Under the pieces are notes generated by a model, which saw only the letters and a list, made by a program, of their open reading frames with translations, made no database searches and had not been told where the DNA came from. This document shows positions 52,557-61,193 of a DNA stretch of 64,000 nt, piece after piece (the first letter of the stretch is position 1; every line of letters begins with the position of its first letter). Origin of the DNA: [Zimmermannella] bifida NBRC 103089 (GTDB taxonomy: Bacteria > Actinomycetota > Actinomycetes > Actinomycetales > Microbacteriaceae); assembly GCF_001570925.1 (NCBI RefSeq), contig NZ_BCSP01000003.1:209909-273908 (forward strand). Reading direction: 5' to 3'. A program made the translations under genes and the position numbers.

Positions 52557-54113
52557 ATGGCATCCGGCGAATCTTTCTACGTCACCACTCCAATTTTCTA
52601 CGTGAACGACGTGCCCCACATTGGGCACGCCTACGCACAGGTCGCTGCCGACGTGCTCGCACGCTGGCACCAGCAGCGCGGTGAAGACACCTGGTTCCTC
52701 ACCGGAACCGACGAACACGGTCAGAAAATCATGCGTTCGGCGATCGCCAACAACATGACGCCCCGCGAGTGGGCCGACAAGCTCGTTGACGGTGCCTGGC
52801 GCCCGGTGCTCGAGACGCTCAACCTCTCGAACGATGACTTCATCCGTACCACCGAAGACCGCCACGAAACCTTTGTTGCCGACTTCTTGAGCAAACTCAA
52901 CAACGACGGCTACATCTACGAAGACGAATTCGAAGCGCTCTACTGCGTGGGCTGTGAAGAGTTCAAGCCCGAGGCCGAGATTGTTGACGGCACCGGCGAC
53001 TACGAAGGCAAGAAGGTCTGCGCCATTCACTCCAAGCCCATGGAGCTGATGCGCGAACGCAACTACTTCTTCAAGCTGTCGGAATTCCAAGACCGCCTGC
53101 TCGAGTTTTACGAGGCCAACCCCAAGTTCGTGCAGCCCGAATCGGCTCGCAACGAGGTGCTGAGCTTCGTACGCTCGGGCCTGCTCGACCTCTCGATTTC
53201 GCGCACCAGCTTCGACTGGGGTGTCAAGGTGCCGTGGGACGACTCGCACGTGGTTTACGTGTGGGTTGACGCCCTGCTCAACTACCTCTCGGCGCTCTCG
53301 ACCGTCGAAGGCGGCACCGAACGCTACTGGCCGGCGAACCACATCGTCGGTAAGGACATTCTGCGCTTCCACGCCATTATTTGGCCTGCCCTGCTTATGG
53401 CTGCGGGCATCGAGCCGCCGAAGCGCGTTTACGCGACCGGCTGGCTGCTCGTTGGCGGCGAGAAGATGTCGAAGTCGAAGCTCACCGGTATCGAGCCGGC
53501 TGAAATCACCAAGACGTTCGGTGCGGATGCGTTCCGGTACTACTTCATGCGCGCGATTCGTTTCGGCCACGATGGTTCGTTCTCGTGGGAAGACATTCAC
53601 GCTCGCTACCACGCTGAGCTCGCCAACGGCCTCGGCAACCTCGCCTCGCGCACGATCGCAATGGTGAACAAGTACTTTGGTGGCGAGCTGCCCACCGAGA
53701 TTCAGCAGCACGTTGACGACGAACAGCTGCTCAACATCGCTGCCGAAAGCATCCGCACTGCCGACGCTGCCATTGACGAATTCGCGATCGACCAGGCGCT
53801 CGCCGCGACCTGGAAGCTCGTTGACGCACTCAACCTGTACATCACCGAGCAAGAACCGTGGAAGCTCGCGAAGGACGAAGCGAACCGCGACCGTCTCGCC
53901 GCAGTGCTCGACACCGCGCTTCGCGGCGTCGGCGTCCTTGCCGTGCTCATCAACCCGGTCATGCCAGAAACCGCAGCAAAGCTGTGGACCGGGCTCGGTG
54001 CCGAAGGCACCGTCGACGCGATCGCACCGGCCGACGCGCTCAACTGGCCTTCAACCGGTCGCGTTGGCGAGCTCGCGCCGCTGTTCCCACGCATCGAAAC
54101 CGAACAACAGTAG
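52557..54113 (+). CDS. metG: Methionyl-tRNA synthetase
   Basis: A 518-residue class I synthetase. The HIGH motif is in NDVPHIGHAYAQVAAD (about 22-25), the KMSKS loop in VGGEKMSKSKLTG (about 305), and the anticodon-binding WEDIHARYHAELANGLGNL is typical of MetRS. The connective insert has YCVGCEEF and lacks a complete set of four zinc cysteines. The C-terminal tRNA-binding appendix of E. coli MetG is missing, as usual in actinobacteria. The ATG lies 7 nt after TAGACT. tatD, rsmA and ispE follow closely, the widespread metG-tatD-rsmA-ispE order. Confidence 0.96.
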   Translation: MASGESFYVTTPIFYVNDVPHIGHAYAQVAADVLARWHQQRGEDTWFLTGTDEHGQKIMRSAIANNMTPREWADKLVDGAWRPVLETLNLSNDDFIRTTEDRHETFVADFLSKLNNDGYIYEDEFEALYCVGCEEFKPEAEIVDGTGDYEGKKVCAIHSKPMELMRERNYFFKLSEFQDRLLEFYEANPKFVQPESARNEVLSFVRSGLLDLSISRTSFDWGVKVPWDDSHVVYVWVDALLNYLSALSTVEGGTERYWPANHIVGKDILRFHAIIWPALLMAAGIEPPKRVYATGWLLVGGEKMSKSKLTGIEPAEITKTFGADAFRYYFMRAIRFGHDGSFSWEDIHARYHAELANGLGNLASRTIAMVNKYFGGELPTEIQQHVDDEQLLNIAAESIRTADAAIDEFAIDQALAATWKLVDALNLYITEQEPWKLAKDEANRDRLAAVLDTALRGVGVLAVLINPVMPETAAKLWTGLGAEGTVDAIAPADALNWPSTGRVGELAPLFPRIETEQQ

Positions 54114-54121
54114 GGCGCCGT

Positions 54122-55072
54122 ATGGCTGAGCACGCTGCCGACCACACGCATCCAACTCGCCGTGCCGCCACGGCCGAAACGGGTCACCGTCGAGACCTCA
54201 ACTATCCCGACCTGCCCGAACCGCTGCGCATCCCGTGCTACGACAACCACACCCACCTCGAAATCGAAGATGGTGAGCAAGGGCTCACCATCGACGAACA
54301 CGTACGCCTGGCCGAGTCGGTCGGCATTGCCGGTGCCATCACCGTCGGCGGCGATGTGTCGTCGAGCCGCTGGCAGGTGTGGGCAGCCAACCAATCGCCG
54401 AAATTGCTCGCCGCCGTCGCGATTCACCCGAACGAGGCCCCGCACTTTGCTGCCGCAGGCGAGCTGGATGCGGGCATCGCGGCCATCGACGAACTCGCGG
54501 CCGATGCGCGGGTCGCGGCAATCGGTGAAACCGGGCTTGATTTCTTCCGCACCGAAGGTGACGGCCCGATCGCTGCGCAATACGAATCGTTCGAAGCGCA
54601 CATCGACATTGCCAAACGTCGTGGCCTGCCGGTGCAGATTCATGACCGTGAGGCGCATGACGAAGTCGTGGCCACGCTGCGCCGCGTCGGGGCGCCGGAG
54701 GGCACCGTTTTCCACTGTTTCTCGGGCGATGAGTCGCTCGGCCGCATCGCCGCCGACGAAGGCTGGTACTGCTCGTTCGCCGGAAACGTCACGTTTAAGA
54801 ACGCCCAGAACCTGCGCGACGCACTCAAGGTCGTGCCGCTGGAGCGCATCCTGGTGGAAACCGATGCGCCGTTCCTCACGCCGGTCCCGTTCCGAGGTCG
54901 GCCCAACGCGCCGTATCTGATTCCGGTGACTCTGCGATTCATGGCCGCCGAACTCGGAATCGACGAAGACGAGTTTGCGGCGCAAATCGCCAAGAACACG
55001 CTCGAGCTGTACGGCCCGTTCGATCCCGAGCAGCGCGCTGCCTGGCAGCACGACACGAAGCGAGGGAGCTAG
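54122..55072 (+). CDS. tatD: TatD family metal-dependent hydrolase (DNase)
   Basis: A 316-residue TIM-barrel hydrolase. Metal ligands are visible: CYDNHTHLEIE, GETGLDFF, QIHDREAHDEV, VFHCFSGDE and LVETDAPFLTPVPFRG. The family has 3'-5' exonuclease activity on single-stranded DNA. About 40 polar residues, rich in His and Arg, precede the barrel. The ATG at 54122 is 8 bp after the metG stop; a longer open frame inside metG is rejected. The stop is followed after 1 bp by the rsmA GTG. Confidence 0.93.
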   Translation: MAEHAADHTHPTRRAATAETGHRRDLNYPDLPEPLRIPCYDNHTHLEIEDGEQGLTIDEHVRLAESVGIAGAITVGGDVSSSRWQVWAANQSPKLLAAVAIHPNEAPHFAAAGELDAGIAAIDELAADARVAAIGETGLDFFRTEGDGPIAAQYESFEAHIDIAKRRGLPVQIHDREAHDEVVATLRRVGAPEGTVFHCFSGDESLGRIAADEGWYCSFAGNVTFKNAQNLRDALKVVPLERILVETDAPFLTPVPFRGRPNAPYLIPVTLRFMAAELGIDEDEFAAQIAKNTLELYGPFDPEQRAAWQHDTKRGS

Positions 55073-55073
55073 C

Positions 55074-55925
55074 GTGGCGACTGTTGAACTCCTGGGCCCA
55101 GCACTCGTGCGTGAGCTTGCCGCGCAGCTCGATGTGCACCCCACAAAGAAACTCGGGCAGAACTTCGTGCACGATCACGGCACCGTGCGCCGCATCGTCA
55201 AAACCGCCGGAGTACAACCGGGCGAACACGTCATCGAAGTTGGCCCCGGACTCGGGTCGCTGACCTTGGCGCTGCTCGAAGCCGATGCCCGCGTCACCGC
55301 CATTGAGATCGACACGCGTTTGGCGAAGCAGCTGCCGAACACGGTTGCCCGCCTCGCGCCCGATGCTGCCGCAAACCTCGAGGTCATCGAATCCGATGCA
55401 CTGCTGGTCGAACAGGTCGAAGGCGTTCCCGTCGCGGTCGTGGCCAACCTGCCCTACAACGTCTCGGTGCCGGTGCTCTTGCACCTGCTCGAGCGCGTAC
55501 CGTCGCTGCGCCGCGGCGTGGTCATGGTGCAGCGCGAAGTCGGCGAACGCTTGGCCGCAACACCCGGTTCGAAGGTCTACGGTGCGCCCAGTGTGAAAGC
55601 TGCCTGGTACGGGCGGATGCGCACGGCGGGGCTCGTCGGACGTTCCGTCTTCTGGCCCGTTCCGAATGTTGACTCGGTGCTAGTCGCGTTTGAAGCGCAC
55701 GACGAACTTCCCGGTGACGACGATCTGCGCAGGCGCGTCTTTGCCCTCGTTGACGCCGCATTTGGTCAGCGCCGCAAGATGCTGCGACAGGCGGTCGCGA
55801 GCTGCTTCGCCGACGCTGCTGCCGCATCCGCCGCGCTCGAGGCTGCGGGCATCGACTCGACGGCTCGTGGCGAGGCCCTGGTGCTTGATGACTTTGTGCG
55901 ACTCGCGAGCGTGCAGTCGCGTTAA
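55074..55925 (+). CDS. rsmA: 16S rRNA dimethyladenosine transferase RsmA (KsgA)
   Basis: A 283-residue methyltransferase making N6,N6-dimethyl-A1518 and A1519 in 16S rRNA. KKLGQNFVHDHGTVRRIV leads, motif I is VIEVGPGLGSLTLALL, the acidic SAM-ribose residue is in VTAIEIDTRLAKQL, and the adenine-binding NLPYNVSVPVL is intact. WPVPNVDSVLVAF is typical. The GTG start follows GAGGGAGCTAGC and lies 1 bp after tatD, so the two are translationally linked. Confidence 0.95.
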   Translation: MATVELLGPALVRELAAQLDVHPTKKLGQNFVHDHGTVRRIVKTAGVQPGEHVIEVGPGLGSLTLALLEADARVTAIEIDTRLAKQLPNTVARLAPDAAANLEVIESDALLVEQVEGVPVAVVANLPYNVSVPVLLHLLERVPSLRRGVVMVQREVGERLAATPGSKVYGAPSVKAAWYGRMRTAGLVGRSVFWPVPNVDSVLVAFEAHDELPGDDDLRRRVFALVDAAFGQRRKMLRQAVASCFADAAAASAALEAAGIDSTARGEALVLDDFVRLASVQSR

Positions 55926-55973
55926 CTGTCGCGTTACAGATGCTCGTAGCCGAGGGCCGATACAGTGAATGTC

Positions 55974-56915
55974 ATGGCTGCCGAAACCACACCGCTGCGC
56001 GAAGTTGTCGCCGTCGCACCCGGCAAAGTCAACGTCACGCTTGCCGTTGGTGCGCTTGCCGATGACGGGTATCACCCGCTGGCGACCACGTTCATGGCGC
56101 TGGATTTGTACGAACATGTGCGGGCGGTGGCAGCCGACGAGATCTCGTTGCAATACGCATCCGGTTCCATTCCTACCGACGAACTCAGCTGCGGCGAGGA
56201 CAACCTCGCGATTCGTGCCGCGCGTGCGCTGGCCGAATTTACCGGCACCGAGCAGGGCGTAGCGCTGACCATCACCAAGCATGTGCCGATTGCTGGCGGT
56301 ATGGGCGGCGGTTCGGCGGATGCGGCGGCAACGCTGATTGCCTGCGACCGGTTGTGGGGGACCAACCTCACCAACGAAGACCTGCTGGCGCTCGGCGCCA
56401 CGCTCGGCAGCGATGTGCCGTTTGCCATTCTTGGGGGAGTCGCCATCGGCACCGGCCGCGGTGACTCGCTCGCACCAACCATGGTGAGTGGCACCTTCGA
56501 ATGGGTGCTGCGCCTCAGCGACGAGGGCATGTCGACACCGGCAACGTACCGGGCGCTCGATGAGCATCGTGCCCGGCACCGCGCACACCTGAGTGTTGCG
56601 GCCGAACCCGAAGTTGCCGAAGACGCGGTGTTGGCACTGCGTGGTGGCGATGTGCATGCCCTCGCGCAGGCCCTCGACAACGATCTGCAAGCTCCGGCGC
56701 TCGGCCTGCGGCCTGACCTGGCCGAGGCACTTGAATTCGGCGAGACGCAGGGGGCACTCGCGGGCATTGTGTCGGGATCGGGGCCAACCTTGGCTTTCCT
56801 GGCCGAGAACGCTGCGGCTGCCGATGCCTTGGCGACACGGTTTGCGGATGCGGGCCACCGAGTCGTGCGGGCAAGCGGGCCGGTGCTCGGCGCCCGCGTC
56901 ATCGAACAGCGCTAG
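55974..56915 (+). CDS. ispE: 4-diphosphocytidyl-2-C-methyl-D-erythritol kinase IspE
   Basis: A 313-residue GHMP kinase of the MEP isoprenoid pathway. VVAVAPGKVNVTLAVGALADDGYHPLATTF is the substrate-binding start, IAGGMGGGSADAAATLIA the ATP loop and GIVSGSGPTLAFLAENA the third GHMP motif. The product feeds undecaprenyl-phosphate and menaquinone synthesis. The start is ATG 55974, or GTG 55965; a TACAGT hexamer just before suggests an additional, nearly leaderless promoter. It ends the metG-tatD-rsmA-ispE cluster. Confidence 0.94.
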   Translation: MAAETTPLREVVAVAPGKVNVTLAVGALADDGYHPLATTFMALDLYEHVRAVAADEISLQYASGSIPTDELSCGEDNLAIRAARALAEFTGTEQGVALTITKHVPIAGGMGGGSADAAATLIACDRLWGTNLTNEDLLALGATLGSDVPFAILGGVAIGTGRGDSLAPTMVSGTFEWVLRLSDEGMSTPATYRALDEHRARHRAHLSVAAEPEVAEDAVLALRGGDVHALAQALDNDLQAPALGLRPDLAEALEFGETQGALAGIVSGSGPTLAFLAENAAAADALATRFADAGHRVVRASGPVLGARVIEQR

Positions 56916-57065
56916 CCACAATAACGCCGCCTCCGGTTTGGTGCGGAATCCTTCGGTCATCGACGTAGGTCGTTTGGTGCATGGGCATCCGTCGGCAGTT
57001 TGAACTCCGTGAAGATCTGCCTCGCGAAGTGGTCGCAATCGATCAGACCGTTTACGTTTGAACGT

Positions 57066-58922
57066 ATGACTTCGACCGAAACGGCGAAAACCGCGCCTCG
57101 CAAGGACAACTCTGCGACCGCGGCATTTCGCGCGCTCGCGGTCGCCGCAAAAGAGCAGAACCTCGGCACTGAGTTCTCGGCGATTGCGCGCATGGTCAAG
57201 CAGTCCAGCGGCGTTCCCGCCTCGGTCGTGGTCGTTGGCGAAATGAACCGCGGCAAGTCGACACTCATCAACGCGCTGCTAGCAGCACCCGGCCTGGCAC
57301 CGACCGCGCCAACCGAGACTACGGCACTGTCGGTGGCGTATCGTCCGGCGACCGAATCCTTTCCTGCCGGTACCGCCGAACTCGAATTTGCGAGCGAGCC
57401 GCGACTGCGCCGCATCCCCGCTCACGAACTCATGCAGTGGGTGCATATCGACTCGCCGGTCCTGCAGAACGCCGAAGAAATGCCGCTGCAGGCCACCTTC
57501 GGTGTTCGTCCGGCCTACGTACCGCGCGCGGTGCTCGTTGATACTCCCGGTTCGGGCGGACTGAGCGAGGCGTACGCGATGCGTGCGGTTTCGCGTGCGC
57601 AATCCGCATCCGTACTGCTGCTGGTGACGGATGCATCGGGTCGAATTACCCGTCCAGCGCTCGAGTTCCTGGTGCGCTGTAGTGCCACGGTCGATTCGGT
57701 CGTGCTCGCGGTGTCAAAGATCGACCTGTATCGCGCCGGTTGGCAGCAGATCGTGGAAGAGAACCGACAGATTCTGGCGGCCCGGGAACCACGGCTGGGG
57801 AACATCCCGATTATCGGGGTCTCGGGTACCTGGGGCGAGCGCGCCGCACGCGAAGAGGACCCAGCGCGTCGCGAGCGACTACTGCAAATGAGCGGAATTC
57901 CGGCACTCGCCGAAGCGCTCAACACACCGCTGCGTTTCGCCAACCAGCTACCGACGCTGAACGCGCTGCGCCGCGGTTCGGAAATCCTGCGTGAGCCACT
58001 GATTGCCCTGGAATCGGAGCGCGAGGCACTTGGCGGCATCGTCGAAGACGTGCGTGACCTCGAACGCGTCAAACAACACCGCGAACAGCTGCTGCGCACC
58101 TTTGAAGACGCCAAGTACGACTGGAGTGCCAAGGTCGACCGGGTGCGCGTTGATCTGACCGCTGCAAATGCGCGCCTGGCGCGTGAGTTCGGCGCCCACT
58201 GGCGCGAGCGGGCGCAAAGCTACGGTTCGGGTTTGAGCGCGCGCCAATCGATGGCGCTGCAGAACGAGCTCGCGGCCGATATGGAAGTGCAGATTCGTCG
58301 CGGCCTGAACGGCATGGTGCATCAATCGGGACGCCTGCTCGGCGACCTCTACGCCGCCGCTGGCATGAACCCGCAGCGGAACCTGCTCGCCGAAGTGCAG
58401 CGGCGTGCCGCGCAAACCGGTGCCTCCCAGAACGATCTGATTCGCCGCGAGGCGGCCTCGCTCGACCCGCGCACGCTGCTTAGCGGAACGATCATGGGCT
58501 CGGGTATCGGTTCGCTCGCGCTCGGCGCGGTGCTCGGCCCGCTTGCCGCTCCGCTACTCGGTATGGCGGTCATGGGAAGTTTTGGTGCGGTGCTGGCACA
58601 CCGTCAGGCAAAGCGACAGTCAGTGTTGCAGACGATCGGCGACGCAACGATCGAATTGCGCGAGGTGCTCGACCGCGGTGTACGCAGCATCCTCGGTGTT
58701 GTTTCGACGGATGCGAAAAAGCTGTTTGATCGCGACCTACGGCAGTCCGCAAATCGCGCGAAAGAAGAGCTCGGCAAACTCGAAACGGCGCGCCGGGCAT
58801 CGGAAGCTGAGCGCAAGGGACGGATCGCGAAACTTGATCCACAGATTGCGCGACTGCGGCAGGCAATTGACGCCGCTGAGGCAGAATGTGCACGGATTGC
58901 CGAAAAGGGCAGATCTGCGTAA
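57066..58922 (+). CDS. Dynamin-like GTPase with C-terminal membrane hairpin (IniA-like)
   Basis: A 618-residue bacterial dynamin-like protein, close in length to mycobacterial IniA (640). The P-loop is VGEMNRGKSTLINALL (about 57-72), G2 Thr in PTETTALSV, G3 VLVDTPGSGG (about 156) and G4 VSKIDLYRAG (about 216). A helical middle domain (about 290-470, with ALESEREALGGIVEDVRDLERVK) surrounds a Gly/Ala-rich hydrophobic hairpin (about 475-512, SLALGAVLGPLAAPLLGMAVMGSF) that would insert into the membrane, and a C-terminal helix (about 560-618) forms the stalk. It is first of three genes with an Hsp70-like and an IniC-like protein. The ATG at 57066 starts the recognisable protein; 57000 is also open. 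Confidence 0.88.
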   Translation: MTSTETAKTAPRKDNSATAAFRALAVAAKEQNLGTEFSAIARMVKQSSGVPASVVVVGEMNRGKSTLINALLAAPGLAPTAPTETTALSVAYRPATESFPAGTAELEFASEPRLRRIPAHELMQWVHIDSPVLQNAEEMPLQATFGVRPAYVPRAVLVDTPGSGGLSEAYAMRAVSRAQSASVLLLVTDASGRITRPALEFLVRCSATVDSVVLAVSKIDLYRAGWQQIVEENRQILAAREPRLGNIPIIGVSGTWGERAAREEDPARRERLLQMSGIPALAEALNTPLRFANQLPTLNALRRGSEILREPLIALESEREALGGIVEDVRDLERVKQHREQLLRTFEDAKYDWSAKVDRVRVDLTAANARLAREFGAHWRERAQSYGSGLSARQSMALQNELAADMEVQIRRGLNGMVHQSGRLLGDLYAAAGMNPQRNLLAEVQRRAAQTGASQNDLIRREAASLDPRTLLSGTIMGSGIGSLALGAVLGPLAAPLLGMAVMGSFGAVLAHRQAKRQSVLQTIGDATIELREVLDRGVRSILGVVSTDAKKLFDRDLRQSANRAKEELGKLETARRASEAERKGRIAKLDPQIARLRQAIDAAEAECARIAEKGRSA

Positions 58923-58988
58923 CGCATACCCCGTATCCTCGTTCTAATGATTACTCGGTAACTCTCACTCGATAAGGAAGCAACGTCT

Positions 58989-61193
58989 ATGGCATGGCGA
59001 CTCAGCATCGACTTCGGCACGTCGAACACAGCCGCGGCGATCGACGCTCACGGTCGAGTCGGGCCGATTTCGCTAGCTGATGGTTCGCTGTCGATGCCTT
59101 CGGCTATCGTGCTGACGCCGACGGGTTTCCGAGTGGGACAAGAAGCCATTAACGCCCAGCTGCGCCACCCGGACGGGTTTGAGCGCACGCCCAAGGCGAT
59201 GATTGGTCGCGGTGAAGTGGTTCTGGCCGGCAAAATCGTCGAGCCCAAGGAAATTGCCCGCGAAGTGTACGCCTACGTGCGCGAAGCGGCGCTGCGCCGT
59301 CAAGACAATCAGGAACCGGCAGAAGTTTGGTTGACCCACCCGGTGGCTTGGGCACCATCGCAGATCGAAACGCTGCGTGATGCTGCGGTTGCCGCTGGAT
59401 TTGCGAAGGAATCGATCCGCACGGTTAACGAGCCGATTGCGGCGGCTGCTCACTTTGCCCGCAACCACCAGGCAGCTCCCGGTTCACGCGTGGCCGTGTT
59501 CGACTTTGGTGGTGGAACCCTCGACATTGCGGTGCTGGAGCGCGCACCTCAGGAACCGCAGGGCTTCCGCGTGCTCGCATTCGGTGGCGACCCGGTACTC
59601 GGCGGTCGCACCTTTGATGCGCGCCTGCTCGACTGGACGCTCGAGACACTCGCTGGCCGCGGCCACGAGGAACTCACGAAACGACTGCACCAGCCAAAGA
59701 CGATGTCGGAGCTGCGTGCACAGACTTCGCTGAGCCGTGCGGTGACGGCAGCCAAGATGGAACTGTCGACCCGCCCTGACGCCGACATTTCGGTGAGCCT
59801 GGGCGAAGAAGACGCGGTCGTGACGATTACTCGCCAGGAATATGAGCGGTTGATCAAGGACGACCTCGATCGCGCCGCAAAGCTCCTGACCGATGTCTTC
59901 GAGACGGTCAAGGGCCCCAAGCCTGAGGTGCTGTATCTCACCGGTGGCTCATCGCGCACCCCGTCGATTAGCTCGATGATCCGCGAGCGTACGGGTATCC
60001 GCATCGCGACCCTTGACGACCCCAAGCTCGTAACGGCCGAGGGTGCTCTGCACGTAACCCCGCTTGGCGCTAAGGGGCCGCGCGCTTCGGCAGCTCCGCG
60101 CTCGAGTGCGCGTTCGCCGCAGCGTCCGAATCCGCGGCCGGCACCCGCACCGTTTGCGAATCGCCCCGGTGTCCCGGGAGATTCCGGTATGTCGGCAGGT
60201 CGTTTCCCGCAGCAGTCCGGTCCGGTTCCTGGCGGCCAGTTCGCCGGGCCGCAGCACCGCGCCCAGCCGCTGGCGACGCATCCGGCACCGAATACGCAAC
60301 GTGTCGGTACTGGCCGTCCGCCTGGCCCGAACCAGCAGGCTCCGAACCAACAGGGGCCACGCCCACAGGGTCCGAATCAGCAAGCACCAAACCCGCACGG
60401 GCCAACGAATGGGCAGCCGGCTCCACAGCCGAGCGCGCCGGTCCAGCACCGGCCCCAGCAATCGCATCCACAACCATCACGCCCACCGCAGCAGCATGCC
60501 CCGCGACCGGCGCACCAGCCGCAGCCGTTTGCGAGTGCTTCCAGTAGCGGATCGGCGCCGAAGAAGAAAAAGCGCACCATGCTGATTATCGGCGTGATCG
60601 TTGGTGCGCTCCTGCTCGGTGGTGGTATCTGGGGCGGTATTGCGCTGTTCAACCAGGGCCGAGTCGATCAGGTTAAGGATGGCAAGGTCGAACTGCCCGA
60701 GGTGGCTTCCGGCACCATTGAATGCTGGGACGGCACAACCGCAGCCAGCGGCAAGAGCTGCAGCGAGCTCACCGGTCAGTCGGCGCTTGAGTGGCTGGCA
60801 CCGACCGATGGTGCAAGCTGCAAGTCGGCGTCGCTTGGTGTAAAGAACGCGCGTGAATGCACCTGGTACGACTACCCGGACACGTACTTCTACGCCATGG
60901 AGTTCGACTCGTATGACGAGGCACTGCAGTATGGCGAAGATGCCTATGCTGACGGCGGTCAAGTTTGGCAGATCTCCGGTGAGGATTCTGGCACCAAGTT
61001 CGAGGGCGACTTCACCGAAGGTAGCGGCGGCTACTCGCACTACTACGTGTATGAGGGGCTCCCGTATGGCATCTTCGTGCGTCTCGACAACGACTCCTCG
61101 GGTAAGCACGGCGCGGTGAGCGACATCGAATCGCGCGTGCACCCAAAGAGCTGGAATGACGTGGCCTACGCGGTCGCGAGTGCTGATCGATGA
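58989..61193 (+). CDS. Membrane-anchored Hsp70/actin-fold ATPase lacking the chaperone substrate domain
   Basis: A 734-residue protein. Residues 1-360 form a complete Hsp70-type ATPase domain: phosphate-1 LSIDFGTSNTAAAI, EPIAAAAHFA, phosphate-2 VAVFDFGGGTLDIAV and adenosine motif YLTGGSSRTPSI. The Hsp70 substrate-binding domain is absent. Instead there is a Pro/Gln/Ala-rich linker (about 361-523), a KKKKR stop, one membrane helix (about 531-553, MLIIGVIVGALLLGGGIWG), and an outer domain of about 180 residues with four Cys (IECWDG, KSCSEL, ASCKSA, RECTWY) and many aromatic residues. The ATPase thus faces the cytoplasm and the tail the envelope. GGAAGCAACGTCT precedes the ATG; the stop overlaps the next start (ATGA). 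Confidence 0.88.
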   Translation: MAWRLSIDFGTSNTAAAIDAHGRVGPISLADGSLSMPSAIVLTPTGFRVGQEAINAQLRHPDGFERTPKAMIGRGEVVLAGKIVEPKEIAREVYAYVREAALRRQDNQEPAEVWLTHPVAWAPSQIETLRDAAVAAGFAKESIRTVNEPIAAAAHFARNHQAAPGSRVAVFDFGGGTLDIAVLERAPQEPQGFRVLAFGGDPVLGGRTFDARLLDWTLETLAGRGHEELTKRLHQPKTMSELRAQTSLSRAVTAAKMELSTRPDADISVSLGEEDAVVTITRQEYERLIKDDLDRAAKLLTDVFETVKGPKPEVLYLTGGSSRTPSISSMIRERTGIRIATLDDPKLVTAEGALHVTPLGAKGPRASAAPRSSARSPQRPNPRPAPAPFANRPGVPGDSGMSAGRFPQQSGPVPGGQFAGPQHRAQPLATHPAPNTQRVGTGRPPGPNQQAPNQQGPRPQGPNQQAPNPHGPTNGQPAPQPSAPVQHRPQQSHPQPSRPPQQHAPRPAHQPQPFASASSSGSAPKKKKRTMLIIGVIVGALLLGGGIWGGIALFNQGRVDQVKDGKVELPEVASGTIECWDGTTAASGKSCSELTGQSALEWLAPTDGASCKSASLGVKNARECTWYDYPDTYFYAMEFDSYDEALQYGEDAYADGGQVWQISGEDSGTKFEGDFTEGSGGYSHYYVYEGLPYGIFVRLDNDSSGKHGAVSDIESRVHPKSWNDVAYAVASADR

